NCBI RefSeq assembly: GCF_000400955.1
Contig: NC_021284.1
Location: 806,001 to 870,000 of the forward strand
Length of the DNA: 64,000 nucleotides
Origin: Spiroplasma syrphidicola EA-1
GTDB taxonomy: Bacteria; Bacillota_I; Bacilli_A; Mycoplasmatales; Mycoplasmataceae
Direction: 5' to 3'
The notes beneath the pieces were generated by a model. The model was given only the letters and a program-made list of their open reading frames with translations. It did no database searches and was not told where the DNA came from. Position 1 is the stretch's first letter. Each line of letters starts with the position of its first letter. The position numbers were made by a program, and so were the translations under genes. Shown piece by piece: positions 32,566-43,902 of this stretch.

Positions 32566-33285
32566 TTATTTTAAATATTTTATAATTGATTTTTTGAAAT
32601 TTTCACTATAATTGTATTTATAAATATCTTCAATATTATCAGACTTGTTAAATGGTTTATCATACACTATTGTCCCAGTTTTAATAATGATTAAACGATT
32701 GATTATTAACTCTAAGTCATTAACAAGATGGGTAGTTATTAAAAGCGTTTTCCCTTTTGCTTTTAAATACTTAAATATCGCAATAAATTCGTTCCGCGAA
32801 TTAATATCTAGATTAGCTGTTGGTTCATCAAAAATAATGAAATCACAATCACTAAGTAATACAGCAATCATTAACATTTTTTTAATCATTCCCGAACTTA
32901 ATTTATTAATTGGTTTGTACAAATAATTAGTTAAGCCAAATTCTGTTAATAATAAATCCCGGTAATTTTTATCTAATTTAATGCCTTTTAAATTTAAATA
33001 AAAATTAAAATAATCATTAATTGTTATATCGCGAGGAAAAGAATTTTGGTCAGGGAAAAAAGCAATTTTCTTATAATCATTTAAGGTTATTGCTCTATCA
33101 TCAATAAAAATATCTCCGGCTGTTAATTTATATTCGCCAAGTAATAATTTTATTGTAGTTGTTTTACCAGCCCCATTATCACCAATAAAACCGATTACAT
33201 CACCAGTTTTAATAACAAAAGAAAGATCTTTAATTACCACTTGTTTTTTAAAAAATTTCTGTAAATTTTGTAATTTTAATTTCAT
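32566..33285 (-). CDS. ABC transporter ATP-binding protein
   Basis: A 239-residue ATPase free of UGA codons. Walker A 'GDNGAGKTT' (35-43), signature 'LSSGMIKKM', Walker B 'FIIFDEPTANLD' and 'LITTHLVND' are intact. It partners the permease encoded 8 bases upstream. The module shares its gene pattern with 29456-31817. Confidence 0.93.
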   Translation of the reverse strand: MKLKLQNLQKFFKKQVVIKDLSFVIKTGDVIGFIGDNGAGKTTTIKLLLGEYKLTAGDIFIDDRAITLNDYKKIAFFPDQNSFPRDITINDYFNFYLNLKGIKLDKNYRDLLLTEFGLTNYLYKPINKLSSGMIKKMLMIAVLLSDCDFIIFDEPTANLDINSRNEFIAIFKYLKAKGKTLLITTHLVNDLELIINRLIIIKTGTIVYDKPFNKSDNIEDIYKYNYSENFKKSIIKYLK

Positions 33286-33293
33286 ACTTTCAC

Positions 33294-34829
33294 CTAAATT
33301 CTAAGCTTTTTATTAAAAGCTAAATATACTCCCCCACTAGTCATTAATGTTAATAGCAGCATTGCAATAGCATTTCCCAAATAACTAGACGTTGATTTTA
33401 AACCTTTTAAATTATACTGATATACAAATGGGGTTATCATTCATTCCCCATTATCTGGGTTACGATTCATATCAACATAATTGAAGACATAAAATTGAAC
33501 TTCTGGAAACTCAAGATATTTATTATTTATGCTTGTGCTTAATGCTCCATAACTAAAATTTAAAATTCAAAAAAGTGGATTAATTTTAAAATGATCAGCT
33601 AATGAGTTTTGCGCTAGATTAATTTCGTCAACTGGTAAAATACCTTTGTCAATTGTTTTTAAACCTTCTTGTAAAGCAAACATTAGTTGACTTTCCCCCG
33701 GCGAATAATTCGAGTCATTATAAAACGTTTGGTCAGTTTTTAAATTTCCACCATATTTTTGTCACTCTTGATATGAAGGTTTATATAAAAAAGTATCAAA
33801 GAAACTCTTGGCAATATCTAATAGTGTCTTTAATTTTATTTGTTCTTCTGTTGATAAGCTAATTTTATTAATATTATTTAAAATTCTGTTATATTCATAA
33901 TTTACACCAAATTGCGAATTAACATTATTAAAATCATATGTAATTTGCTTTTTATTATTATTTCAGTTAGCTTGTTGATCTTGATTTAAAATCAAATGAA
34001 TATTCTTCCCAAAATTATCATATTGAAACTGATATTTATCAGTGCAAGTAATTCCATCATCAGTACACATCCCATAAAATTGTTTTAATTCTTTTTCAGG
34101 AATTTCTTCTTTTATCTGAGAATTTTTACTTGGATTTAAATTATCAGCATAAAAACCTCTAATATAATTATCAATAATGTTATTTTCCTTAATTTCTTGC
34201 TGAACATTGTAGGCAAAAAACTTTTCTTTTAAACTTGTTGTTAAAGAAACTTGATATGTTGCTGGGGTAAATGATGCTGCTGTTATTAGTCAATTTAAGG
34301 CTAAAAATAAACCAAAAGCTACTGATATGATTGATGCTAAATAACTTTTTAAAAAAATTGTACAAAAAATAATAACATTACTGATAGCTAAATCTATTAA
34401 AAATAAGCTTCAATAATTTGCCGAAAAATAAGGAATAAAGTCTACTCGAACATATGGATTAAATGATCCGAAAACTAAAATTATTACTAAAGTCATTAAT
34501 AAAAATCCAGTTGTCACAATAGTTTTTGAAACAAATCGTGGCCACATAATTTCTCATGCTTTGCGACCATTTTGCAGTTCCATACTAAATACACCATTCT
34601 TTTTATCCTCATAAAACTGACCAAACAAAATAATTAAATCTAAAATTAAAATACTTGAAATTAATACTGGCGTAAAAACATGATATAAATTTTGAGCCCC
34701 TGATCTATGCCAATCAGATTTTAAGAAGATAAATAAAAGCGATAAAATAAAAGCAGATATTAATAATAAAGTAAAAGTGAGGATATTTATTTTATTAGTT
34801 ATAATTTTTTTTAAATGAAATTTAAACAT
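33294..34829 (-). CDS. ABC transporter permease with large extracytoplasmic domain
   Basis: A 511-residue membrane protein. An N-terminal helix, a cluster of helices between about 45 and 200, a polar domain of about 250 residues (with 'GMCTDDGITC', a possible disulfide or metal pair) and a final helix give the same layout as the 29456-31057 permease. It overlaps the end of the 89-residue gene by eight bases. Substrate unknown. Confidence 0.78.
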
Positions 34830-35091
34830 AATATTTTGGTGTTGAATTTTTTCTATTATTTTTTAATAAGTTGATAGATTGATATAGTGATGGAACTGAA
34901 GTTGTTGATAAACTTATTCCACCAAGTAATAAAAATAACATACTATACACTACTCCTTTATCTGCATTCAAAATATTAATATAGAACTTTAAATATTTAT
35001 CATACATTTTAATTATATAAAAAATACCAACTAAAATAAATAAAAACACTAGAATAAATCTAGTGTTTTTATTAATGATTAAATATTTCAT
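34822..35091 (-). CDS. Small two-helix membrane protein
   Basis: An 89-residue protein with hydrophobic segments at about 12-28 and 50-66. The start at 35091 is inside the last codons of the EIIC-like gene (20-base overlap). Its first codons coincide with the hairpin at 35042-35070. No family recognised; it may be a small subunit of the adjacent ABC transporter. Confidence 0.6.
   Translation of the reverse strand: MKYLIINKNTRFILVFLFILVGIFYIIKMYDKYLKFYINILNADKGVVYSMLFLLLGGISLSTTSVPSLYQSINLLKNNRKNSTPKYYV
35042..35070 (-). terminator. Terminator-like hairpin inside the start of the 89-residue gene
   Basis: A 12-bp perfect stem AAAAACACTAGA/TCTAGTGTTTTT with a five-base loop begins two bases after the stop codon of the EIIC-like gene and overlies codons 8-17 of the 89-residue gene. 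On the minus strand a T5 run is part of the stem's 3' arm. Confidence 0.6.
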
Positions 35092-36640
35092 GATATTGTC
35101 GTTTTGTAATTCGGGGTAATATTTCTTCTTGATAGCCAACAAGGGAAAAATTATTTCATTTAGCATAACGATAAAAGATTGGCGTAATAATTGTAACTCA
35201 GCAAATATTTAAAATTATAACTAAATTTAAATTACTAAATAAAGCATGATATTTAAAACCAGTAATTAAGAATAATAATAATCCTTGTGAATAATCCAAT
35301 GGAACATACATTCCAAGACCAAACATAATTACTCAATTAAACAAATTAATTGGTACATACATTAGGAAATATAAGAACGGTGTCACAAACATAAATAGTA
35401 ATTCTAATGGTCATAAATTACCTGTTAAAAGTGCACTACCACTAATTAAAATAATAATGCTAATTGTTGAAAATCTATTTTCTTTTTTAGCAGTTGAAAT
35501 TGAAACAAATCCCATTGAAAATGCCAAAGCAAAAGTTAAAGCGTTAGTTTGATTATAATTTGCAACTAAAACATCATTAATAGAACCAGAGACAAATCAT
35601 TTACTAAATGGTGCTAATGTTCCCTCTGGGTTAATTGGTAAATTGCCAATTGATAGTAAATTTATTCACGTTAAGTTACTAAATTTTTTATTGCCAAATC
35701 ACTGATTTTGTAAATATTCTCATACGCGTGTTAACTCCTCGCTTATAACATTATTTTCGTTGTATCACTCTTTATTATTAAATGGGCTTTGATATCATCC
35801 ATGTTGATTTGCAGCATGCATAAAATTTGATAAAAAAGCATCATATGAATATAATGGTAAAAAAGCCCCTCCATGTTCAATTTGATCAAATCCAAGAAAC
35901 TTTACTAGCATTGAAAGTAGCCCAGCACCAATTAAATTACCAACATTATTATTTTTTATTAGAACGTCATTAAATAATATAACAACTTCATTAAAACCAA
36001 TAAAAAATAATAAATATACAAAATCAAAAACAATAATAATAGGAATTAAAATTATTGTTACAAAAGGGATTTCATTTAAAAATCCTATTTTTTTTGGTAA
36101 TCGATATTCATGATATTTATTAAAAATATATGAACATAAGATTCCCAATACAATCCCTCCTAGTAATGGCAATTTAAGATATAATAATCCAAAAATGCTT
36201 GATAAATTATTAATCACATTTGAATTACTATAAAAAAACAAAAAACTTTTAAATTGCATATTTATACTATCATAAGAATATTCAATAAAAAGTTGCTGAA
36301 AACTAAAGAAAAATAATAACACAAAAAGCCCTACGACTATTGCCTTAAGATTATTAGTGATCGAAATTATCACTACTAAAAAGAAAATAATTCCTAAATT
36401 ACTAAAAGCAATATTGCCAATTGATGCTAAACCATTTCCAATTGCTATTAAAAATGAAGCTGATGACAAATAAATTATCAATTGTCCAAGTCCTGATAGC
36501 AATGAAACAATTGCCAATAAAATAATAACTATTAGCGATACTTTGATAAAACTATTATATAATTTTCGTTTTTTTTCTCTATTATAATTTTTACCTTTTT
36601 TTTGCTTACGTACTTCATAGATTCTTGAATAATCTATCAT
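35072..36640 (-). CDS. Degenerate PTS EIIC-like membrane protein
   Basis: A 522-residue protein with about ten hydrophobic segments and a basic N-terminus. Its architecture follows the glucose-family EIIC: 'LPLLGGIVLGILCSYIFNKY', then 'YRLPKKIGFLNEIPFVTII', and near the end 'LLTGNLWPLELLFMFVTPFL'. In active EIICs the last block reads [10 protein letters not shown] and is preceded by a GLHH motif; here GITEP is replaced by GNLWP and GLHH by 'IEHGG'. No EIIB domain is present. It probably no longer transports sugar by the PTS route. Role unknown. Confidence 0.7.
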
Positions 36641-36670
36641 ATGTATTTTAAATTTATATTTTTTTAGGTC

Positions 36671-37216
36671 CTAACTAAAAAAAACAATTTCACCAAAATG
36701 AATATCATAAGACATTACAGCTGATGGATTTAAGCTATTTTCAACTAGATATTGACCTGCTAATAATAATTTTTTATTATTAGCATCTACATAAGCACTA
36801 AAAGATAAATTGAATTTGGCGTTATATCCATCAAAATTTAATGCACTTAAACCATATCCGATTGATAATGTTAGATTTTTAGTATTGAATGGTCTTCACA
36901 AATCATCCTCTTTTTTTTCTGAATATGCATCCATTTTTACTTTTGTATTTTTAAAAGTAAACTTTGGGTATTTGACCACAAATTCATTTCAATCTGTCAA
37001 AATTGAACTAATATCATATGAAACTGGTTCCTTGGTCACTAGGCCTCTTTGAGGTTGTTGAGGTGCATAGTTAAATGATTTTTGTGCTGAAAAATTTAAA
37101 GTTAAACTTGTTTCTTCTGATTTAACAGTAGTATTACTTGTCATTAAATTTGCGATTGCTGGGGCACTACTAAATGAGATAACAGCCGGCATTAAAAATG
37201 TTAATATTTTTTTCAT
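36671..37216 (-). CDS. Secreted beta-rich protein of unknown function
   Basis: A 181-residue protein with a signal peptide ('MKKILTFLMPAVISFSSAPA') lacking a lipobox. The mature part alternates polar and hydrophobic residues. Its last 50 residues ('AKFNLSFSAY', 'NNKKLLLAGQYLV', ending 'HFGEIVFFS') parallel those of the 31891-32529 protein, so the two may be paralogues. It is the first gene of the eight-gene group. Confidence 0.7.
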
Positions 37217-37400
37217 TTTATATTTCTCCTTTTAATAATTAAATTATATTTTATACGGTTTATTTTTATCATTTGTCACTATAAATGAATAGTCTAAAAT
37301 AATTCTAACATAAATTACTAAAAAAAATATTAATTATTTTTCTGATATTAGTTATAATAGTTATGATATATCGTGAAAAATTACGACCACAGGAGGAAAA
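37217..37400. other. Divergent promoter region before trpS
   Basis: The stretch holds AT-rich promoter-like sequence for the minus-strand group and for trpS (TATAAT near 37350 and AGGAGG at 37391). No T-box leader is seen before trpS; the space is too short. Confidence 0.5.
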
Positions 37401-38426
37401 ATGGAACAAAAACAACGCCCAACAATCGTATCAGGAATAACAGCAACTGGAAATTTAACATTAGGGAATTATATTGGCGCAATTAAAAATTTTATCAGTT
37501 TACAAGAAGAGAATAATTTAATTATTTTTGTTGCTAATCTTCATGCTATTACAATTCCAATTAGCAAAGAAGATTTACGAAAAAATATTAAAAGCATGGT
37601 TGCTTTATATTATGCTTGTGGTCTTGATCCTGTTAAATCAACTATTTTTATTCAGTCTGATGTTCTAGAACACACCCTATTAGGTCATATTTTATTATGT
37701 AATACTACGGTTGGCGAATTATCACGAATGACTCAATATAAAGATAAAGCAAATAAAATGAAAGCCGAAAATGGGACTGAATTTATTCCGACAGGATTAT
37801 TAACTTATCCAGCCTTAATGGCAGCTGATATTTTATTATATGATGCTGATTTAGTCCCTGTTGGAATTGATCAAAAACAGCATATTGAATTAACTCGCAA
37901 TTTAGCTGAGCGAATGAATAATAAATACCAAACAAATTTATTTAAGATTCCTGATGGTTTTATTCCCCCAATTGGGAATAAAATCATGGATTTACAAGAC
38001 CCAACTAAAAAAATGAGTAAATCATCCAATAACCCAAAATCTTTTATTGCCTTATTAGATTCACCAGCTGAAATTATGAAAAAAATTAAAAGCGCTGTCA
38101 CTGATTCAGAAGGAAAAATTTATTTTGATCCCGAGAATAAACCAGGAATTAGTAATTTACTAGTAATTTATGCGGCGTTAAAAAATATCCCAATTGAAAA
38201 AGCCGTTGCTGAATTAAAAGATTATGATTATGGAGAATTTAAAACAATTGTTGGTCAAACAATCATTGACACATTAACTCCTCTGCAAACAAAATATCAT
38301 GAATTAATTAATAGTCCCGCAATTGATGATTTACTTACAACAGGAGCTCAAAAAGCCCGAGAAATTGCTAGTCGCAAGATGACTAAAGTTAATAATGCCG
38401 TTGGTTTAAATTATAAAAGAAAATAG
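37401..38426 (+). CDS. trpS: Tryptophanyl-tRNA synthetase
   Basis: A 341-residue class I synthetase that charges tRNA-Trp, in this organism including the tRNA that reads UGA. The N-terminal signature appears as 'GITATGNLTLGNYIGAI', and 'KKMSKSSNN' (about 202) is the KMSKS loop. 'TYPALMAADILLY' and 'VGIDQKQHIELTR' are typical. The gene itself contains no UGA codon. An AGGAGG site precedes the ATG. Confidence 0.97.
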   Translation: MEQKQRPTIVSGITATGNLTLGNYIGAIKNFISLQEENNLIIFVANLHAITIPISKEDLRKNIKSMVALYYACGLDPVKSTIFIQSDVLEHTLLGHILLCNTTVGELSRMTQYKDKANKMKAENGTEFIPTGLLTYPALMAADILLYDADLVPVGIDQKQHIELTRNLAERMNNKYQTNLFKIPDGFIPPIGNKIMDLQDPTKKMSKSSNNPKSFIALLDSPAEIMKKIKSAVTDSEGKIYFDPENKPGISNLLVIYAALKNIPIEKAVAELKDYDYGEFKTIVGQTIIDTLTPLQTKYHELINSPAIDDLLTTGAQKAREIASRKMTKVNNAVGLNYKRK

Positions 38427-38443
38427 CACATATGTGCTATTTT
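38421..38443. terminator. Terminator between trpS and the lipoprotein gene
   Basis: A perfect palindrome AAATAGCACATATGTGCTATTT flanked by A and T runs, overlapping the trpS stop codon. Confidence 0.85.
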
Positions 38444-39342
38444 TATTTAACAAGATATTCGCCACTAATTTTCCATTCATAAACTTCTGGCCCCTCACTT
38501 CTCACAATCAAAGTAAAAGTCTTTTTTGGTTGGGGTTGACTAGTATTTAAGTTTTCAAAAGTAAACGTAAATGGTAAAGCAATTAAATATTGGTACAAAT
38601 CATCAATATTATTAATTTTACTAATATTAACTAAATTAAAAGTAAAACTAGCATTATAAACTCCTGTTAATCATTCTTTAATAATTTCTTCTTCACGAGT
38701 TTCAGTTTTAAATTCAAATGCCGGTTTATTTTGAATTTCCGCAATTAAAAAGTTTCTTAAATCATTATTAACTTCATAATTTCAAAATACGCGACTATCT
38801 AAATTAACAGACATAAAAGATAAATCTCATTTTGCTTCTTCACCATTTAAATCAAAGACAGATAAAGTTGTTTGCCCTGTTGTATAGGTGCTAGTTGTTG
38901 TTTGCCCAATAAAAGGGAAAATTTCAACATCTTTATATAAAGAACTTGGTGATGGCAATAATGTCGGAGTAATTGCCAAATATAATTTCAAAACAACTTG
39001 GCTATTTGATAATTCAAAATTATTTACCTTTTCTGTATTATTAGTATCAAATGTAATAATTGGTTTGCGCGTATGTGCTTCATGTTTTAACGAAAAAGAA
39101 GTAAAATCAGGAGTTGTTTTCTTATCTGCCTCATCTTTCAAGGCAAAATTATACAGTCCTTCATCTTGATCAACAACTTCTAATAGATAATTATCACTTA
39201 AAAAATTGGTAATTTCTGGTTCTAACCTTTGGTCTTGCTGAGGTTGATAATGCTTAACAACTGTTTGACAACTAATTGTTAAACTAATAGGTAAAATGGC
39301 AAAACTACAACTGATTAAAAATACTATTATTTTTCGCATCAT
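38443..39342 (-). CDS. Lipoprotein of unknown function
   Basis: A 299-residue protein with a lipoprotein signal ending 'PISLTISC'. Several ATG codons (39351, 39345, 39342, 39339) are in frame; 39342 is chosen because AAAGGA lies eight bases upstream, while 39351 overlaps that site. The mature part is polar with Thr- and Pro-rich stretches ('GQTTTSTYTTGQTT'). No domain recognised. Confidence 0.8.
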
Positions 39343-39537
39343 CATTATCATCCTTTATTTTATTTATGCTTAATTATAACATAAATATCTTAACTTCCTT
39401 GCCAACTGCGATTATTTATTTTTAGGATGCTAAATTTATTAATTTTAACAAATTTTTCTTCAAAAAAATGTAGGAAAAAAATTTTAAATTAAAAAAATAA
39501 ATGATAAGATAACTATAAATTACTAAGGAGGTAAAAT

Positions 39538-40092
39538 ATGCGACGAATTTGGATTAATTTAAATTTAAATTTTTTCTTAATAATTCTATTCCTAGTTTTT
39601 GCAACAATTTCATTTGCAATGACAAATTCATTAATCATGAAAGATAGCACATGAAATTTAAGCACCTGGACTGATAAATATTTTTCATTAATAGATAAAA
39701 CTTATAGCGTCAATTGAAAAGTTGGGGAAGTTATTACCCTATTAATGGCAACAATTACTGGAGGATTAGCTTTCATTGGTATTAATTTACATTTAATTTT
39801 TATGATTAAAGATAAAGAAATATCAATTGAAAATATTATCCTAACAGCAGTAACATGAATCTTTTTAGCTGTTATTGTTGGATTCTATGTTACCCTTGTT
39901 TTTGATTTAACCGACTATAGTAGTTACTTAAATACAAATGTCATGCGTAGTGGTAATGTTTGAAAATTGAATTTTGCAATTCAATCATTTACTGACATGC
40001 AAGCAGGAATTTTTGAAATTATTGCCATTAGTTTTACAGCAGCTTTAATTCCTGGCTTTATTGGTTATTATGTTTATACTTTACGAAAATAA
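39538..40092 (+). CDS. Membrane protein of unknown function
   Basis: A 184-residue protein with four hydrophobic segments and an AAGGAGG ribosome site seven bases before ATG. Six Trp residues, five coded by UGA. No family recognised. It stands alone between lipoprotein and ackA genes. Confidence 0.82.
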
Positions 40093-40114
40093 AATGTTGC
40101 CTTAGCAACATTTT
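40091..40114. terminator. Bidirectional terminator between 39538 gene and ackA
   Basis: A 10-bp stem AAAATGTTGC/GCAACATTTT with a CTTA loop, overlapping both stop codons. Confidence 0.9.
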
Positions 40115-41303
40115 ATTTTTTTGTTAAATTGTAAGTATCTGTACAAATCATAATTTCTTCATCGGTACGAATCGCATAAATTGGTAACACTGAACGTGTT
40201 GAAGAAATTAATTTTTCTGAATCATATTTTTCTTCATTTGCAATTGGGTCTAAATCAACTTTTAAAATTTTTAAATTATTAATAACTAGTTGGCGCATTG
40301 CTGCTGAATTTTCCCCAATTCCAGCCGTGAAGACAATCGCATCAACTTCCCCATCAAGTTCATTGGCATAAGCTAATAAATATTTAGCAATTCTTTTACT
40401 GCTCATTTTTAAAGCTAAGCGACTACGAGGATTTTCTTTACTTGATGCAAAAACATCACGCAAATCAGAAGAAACCCCTGAGATTCCTACTAATCCCGAT
40501 TTTTTATTTAAAATATCAGTAATTGTTGCTAAATCTTGCCCTGTTTGTGTTGCAATATATTGGTGAATTGATGGATCAATGTCCCCACTTCTTGTTCCCA
40601 TAATTAAACCTTCTAATGGTGTTAAACCCATTGAAGTATTAAAACTTTTACCTTTTTTAACCGCACACATTGATGCTCCATTTCCTAAATGACAAATCAC
40701 AGCATTAACTTCCTCAACTGGTTTTTCTAACATTTTTGCCAAATGACTTGTTATATAACGGTATGAAATTCCGTGGAACCCATAACGGCGAACTTGGTGT
40801 TCCTTATATCATTCATATGGTACTGAGTATAAATAATTTTCTTCTGGAATTGTTGTATGAAATGATGTATCAAAAACTGCAACATTTGGAACAGCAATGA
40901 TGTTTCGAAAGGCTTCAATTGCGGCAATTGATGGGGGATTATGCAATGGTGCTAAAGTAATCATTTTCTTAATTTCCATGAAAACTTCATCAGTAATAAT
41001 TGTTGATTGAGTAAATCGTTCCCCACCGTGGACAATCCGGTGCCCGATTCCTTTAATATCAGAAAAATCTTTAATTACCTTGTGCTCTTTTAATTTATTA
41101 ATTAAAACCTTAGCTGTAGCACTATGGTCAGGCAATTGTTCATTGGTTTCAAATTCTTCTCCGTTATATTTAATTATAAAACGCCCATCTAAGTAAATTC
41201 GTTCGGCTAAACCTTTACAAATAACTTCAAAATCATTCTCTCCGTTAATTTTATAAAGTTGAAATTTCATTGAGCTGCTACCAGCATTTATCACTAAAAT
41301 CAT
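40113..41303 (-). CDS. ackA: Acetate kinase
   Basis: A 396-residue enzyme making ATP and acetate from acetyl phosphate, the main ATP-yielding step after pyruvate in many Mollicutes. 'VINAGSSSMKF' at the N-terminus, 'VFDTSFHTTIP', 'YGFHGISYRY', 'CHLGNGASMCAV' and 'VFTAGIGENS' are diagnostic. It follows pta by 22 bases and shares its transcript. Confidence 0.98.
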
Positions 41304-41325
41304 TCTTGTTTTCTCTTACTTTCTA

Positions 41326-42300
41326 TTACTTTTTATTTTGATTATAAATATGCATATATGCTGTCACAATAGCGGTAAAATAAATTTCTTCTCCCGTAGC
41401 TCCGCGTGAAAGGTCATTAACTGGCTTATCTAGGCCAATAATAATTGGTCCGACCGCTTGATAACCTCCCATACGTTGGGCAATTTTGTAACCAATATTT
41501 GCTGCATTTAATGAGGGAAAAACATAAATATCAGCACGATGGGTAATTGGTGAATTTGGTGCTTTAATTTTACGGATATTATCATCTCATGCTGCATCAA
41601 ATTGGAATTCCCCGTCAATTTGGCAAGGTAAATTTTTTTCCAAGACTAATTTATAGGCATTACGAACTTTATCAACTAATGGTCCTTTCCCTGACCCTTT
41701 TGTTGAAAATGACAATAATACTAAATTTGGATTAGAAAAATTAAAGATTTGACTTGCTTCATATCCTAATTCAGCAATATCTGCTAATTCTTCACTCGAA
41801 GGATCAATATTTAATGAACCATCAGTGAAAATGTATTTCTCTTCTCCACGTAACATTAAAAAGAATGATGATACCAATTTAATTCCTGGTCGAGGTTTAA
41901 TAATTTTTAAAGCTGGGCCAATGATATCTTTTGTATCATATTCGATCCCACCAACCATTGCTTGGGCTTTATCTAATTTAACTCATAAAACAGCTAAATA
42001 ATTACATTCTGTCACTAATCTTTGTGCTTCTGACAACGATAATTTTCCTTTGCGTAATTCAAATAAATAATTTGCTAAGGCCGCTAAATCTTGCTCTTCA
42101 ACAACAACAATTTCTAACTTTTTATTTTCCAAAATTTCAGTTGGAATTTCAGCTCTTGTTTTAAAAACTAAAACAGGAATAATTTTTGTATTTGCAAATT
42201 TTGGTAAGATTTCTTGAATCCGTTTTGATTTTCCTTCCGGAAAAACAATTCGAATTGTTTCATTTTGTTCATTGATTTTTGCTACAATTTGTTCTAACAT
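41326..42300 (-). CDS. pta: Phosphate acetyltransferase
   Basis: A 324-residue Pta of the short type, converting acetyl-CoA and phosphate to acetyl phosphate for AckA. '[15 protein letters not shown]' starts the domain; '[20 protein letters not shown]' and '[15 protein letters not shown]' follow, and the end reads '[19 protein letters not shown]'. Two in-frame UGA codons are read as Trp. Confidence 0.97.
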
Positions 42301-42492
42301 AAATAAAATCCTTTCACTACATCTTTACTTAACAATTTCATAATCCGGGGATTATATGACCTTTTTAATTTATAATGGTTTAATTATATTCTATTTTTAG
42401 CAATTTTTGCTAAAATCTCACCAAATGGGAAAAAAATTTTTTACCAAAATTATTGCATTGTTTTGGCTATAATTATTATAAGGAGGGAAAAT

Positions 42493-43224
42493 ATGCAATC
42501 AAACCGAAAACATTTAGTTATTATTACAGGTGCTTCATCAGGGATTGGTGCTGCATGTGCCAAACTTTTTAGTGCCCACGGTTATCCCCTATTATTAATT
42601 GCGCGGCGAAAAGAAATCTTAGAAAGTTATCATTTACCAAATACAATTTGTGCGCAAGGGAATGTTAACAACTTGGAACAGTTTAAAGCAGCTGTTAAAC
42701 AAGCTGAAGCAATTTATGGACCAGCTGATTTGTTAATTAATAACGCGGGAATTATGGCTTTAGATTATTTTACAGACTTAAGTTTGGATCAACAATATGA
42801 AATGATTGAAACAAACCTAAAAGGAGTAATTAATGGCATAAACCTTGTTTTACCGCAAATGAAAAAAGCCCACCATGGAACTATCATTAATATTTCATCT
42901 GTTGCAGGGCGTTATACATCAGAAACGAGAAGTATCTATAATGCCACAAAGTTTGGGGTCCATGCCTTGTCGGAAAGTATTCGAAAAGAAGTGGCTCCTG
43001 ATAATGTTCGAGTGCTGTTATTTGCCCCGGGAATTATTGATACCAATTTATTAACTTCCGTTAAAAATGAAACTATTTTAAAAGATTATCAAAAAGTTAA
43101 AGCAACGATTGACCAAGGATTAACAGCACAAGAAGCGGCGGAAATTATTCTTTACACTTACCAATTACCTCAGCATATTGCTTTAAAAGAAATTTTATTG
43201 TCTCATACAAAACAAAAAATCTAA
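42493..43224 (+). CDS. Short-chain dehydrogenase/reductase
   Basis: A 243-residue NAD(P)-dependent oxidoreductase. The cofactor motif 'TGASSGIGAA' is near residue 10, 'NNAGIMA' near 88, and the catalytic Ser and 'YNATKF' (Tyr-x3-Lys) near 140-160. The family commonly acts on small alcohols such as serine or 3-hydroxy acids; the substrate is not readable. The start at 42493 follows AGGAGGG. Confidence 0.93.
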   Translation: MQSNRKHLVIITGASSGIGAACAKLFSAHGYPLLLIARRKEILESYHLPNTICAQGNVNNLEQFKAAVKQAEAIYGPADLLINNAGIMALDYFTDLSLDQQYEMIETNLKGVINGINLVLPQMKKAHHGTIINISSVAGRYTSETRSIYNATKFGVHALSESIRKEVAPDNVRVLLFAPGIIDTNLLTSVKNETILKDYQKVKATIDQGLTAQEAAEIILYTYQLPQHIALKEILLSHTKQKI

Positions 43225-43243
43225 CGAATTAATCGTTAGATTT
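43217..43243. terminator. Bidirectional terminator between SDR and cutC
   Basis: An 11-bp stem AAATCTAACGA/TCGTTAGATTT; it carries the stop codons of both convergent genes. Confidence 0.88.
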
Positions 43244-43900
43244 TTTTTCCTGGAATTGTTGTAATAACGCTAAATCAATCGGTTCGTTTCAACTCTGATT
43301 AACGCGAACAGCACTACCAATATGAATCGCATCAACCACTGGTAAAACTGTTTGATAATTAGTTAAGTTAATACCACTACCCCCTTGGATTTGAACACCA
43401 TGACCGCTAATTTCTTTAAAAGTTGTTAAGTTTGTTAAAATGGGCGTTTCACCCCCTTGCGTTAAAACAGTTTTTACCCCTAGGTTTTTTAATTGGATAA
43501 TTGCCTGTTGTTTATCTTTAATTAAATCAAAAGCCCGATGAAATGTGACATTTAACGGTGAAGCTAACATAATCAGTTCTTGCATTCGAACAAGATCAAT
43601 TTCATTTGTTGGGGTTAAAATCCCAATGACAATCCCATCAGCCTTGGTTGTTTTAATAAAATCAATATCTTTTTTCATTTGTTCATATTCTCACGCTGGG
43701 CAATAAAAATTTTCATCGCTATGGCGAACTATTACACGAATTGGTAAATTAATTTTGGCACAGCATTCCTTAATAACTTGATATTCAGGTGTATAACCAC
43801 CATGTTCTAAATTAGCACATAATTCAATGCGATTAACATTTCCGGCCGAAACAATCATTTCACAATCCGCTAAACTTGTTCCAATTACTTCTAAAAACAT
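43229..43900 (-). CDS. cutC: CutC family protein
   Basis: A 223-residue TIM-barrel protein. 'NRIELCANLEHGGYTPEY', 'VIVRHSDENFYC', 'VTFHRAFDLI' and 'QIQGGSGINL' are the CutC signatures. The family was linked to copper tolerance in bacteria, but the activity is not well established. It starts two bases after the dnaE stop codon, so the two genes are co-transcribed. Confidence 0.93.
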
Positions 43901-43902
43901 TC

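Noticed and set aside
37217-37400. T-box leader for trpS
   Set aside because: The space before trpS is too short and lacks the AGGGTGG-type T-box sequence and an antiterminator.
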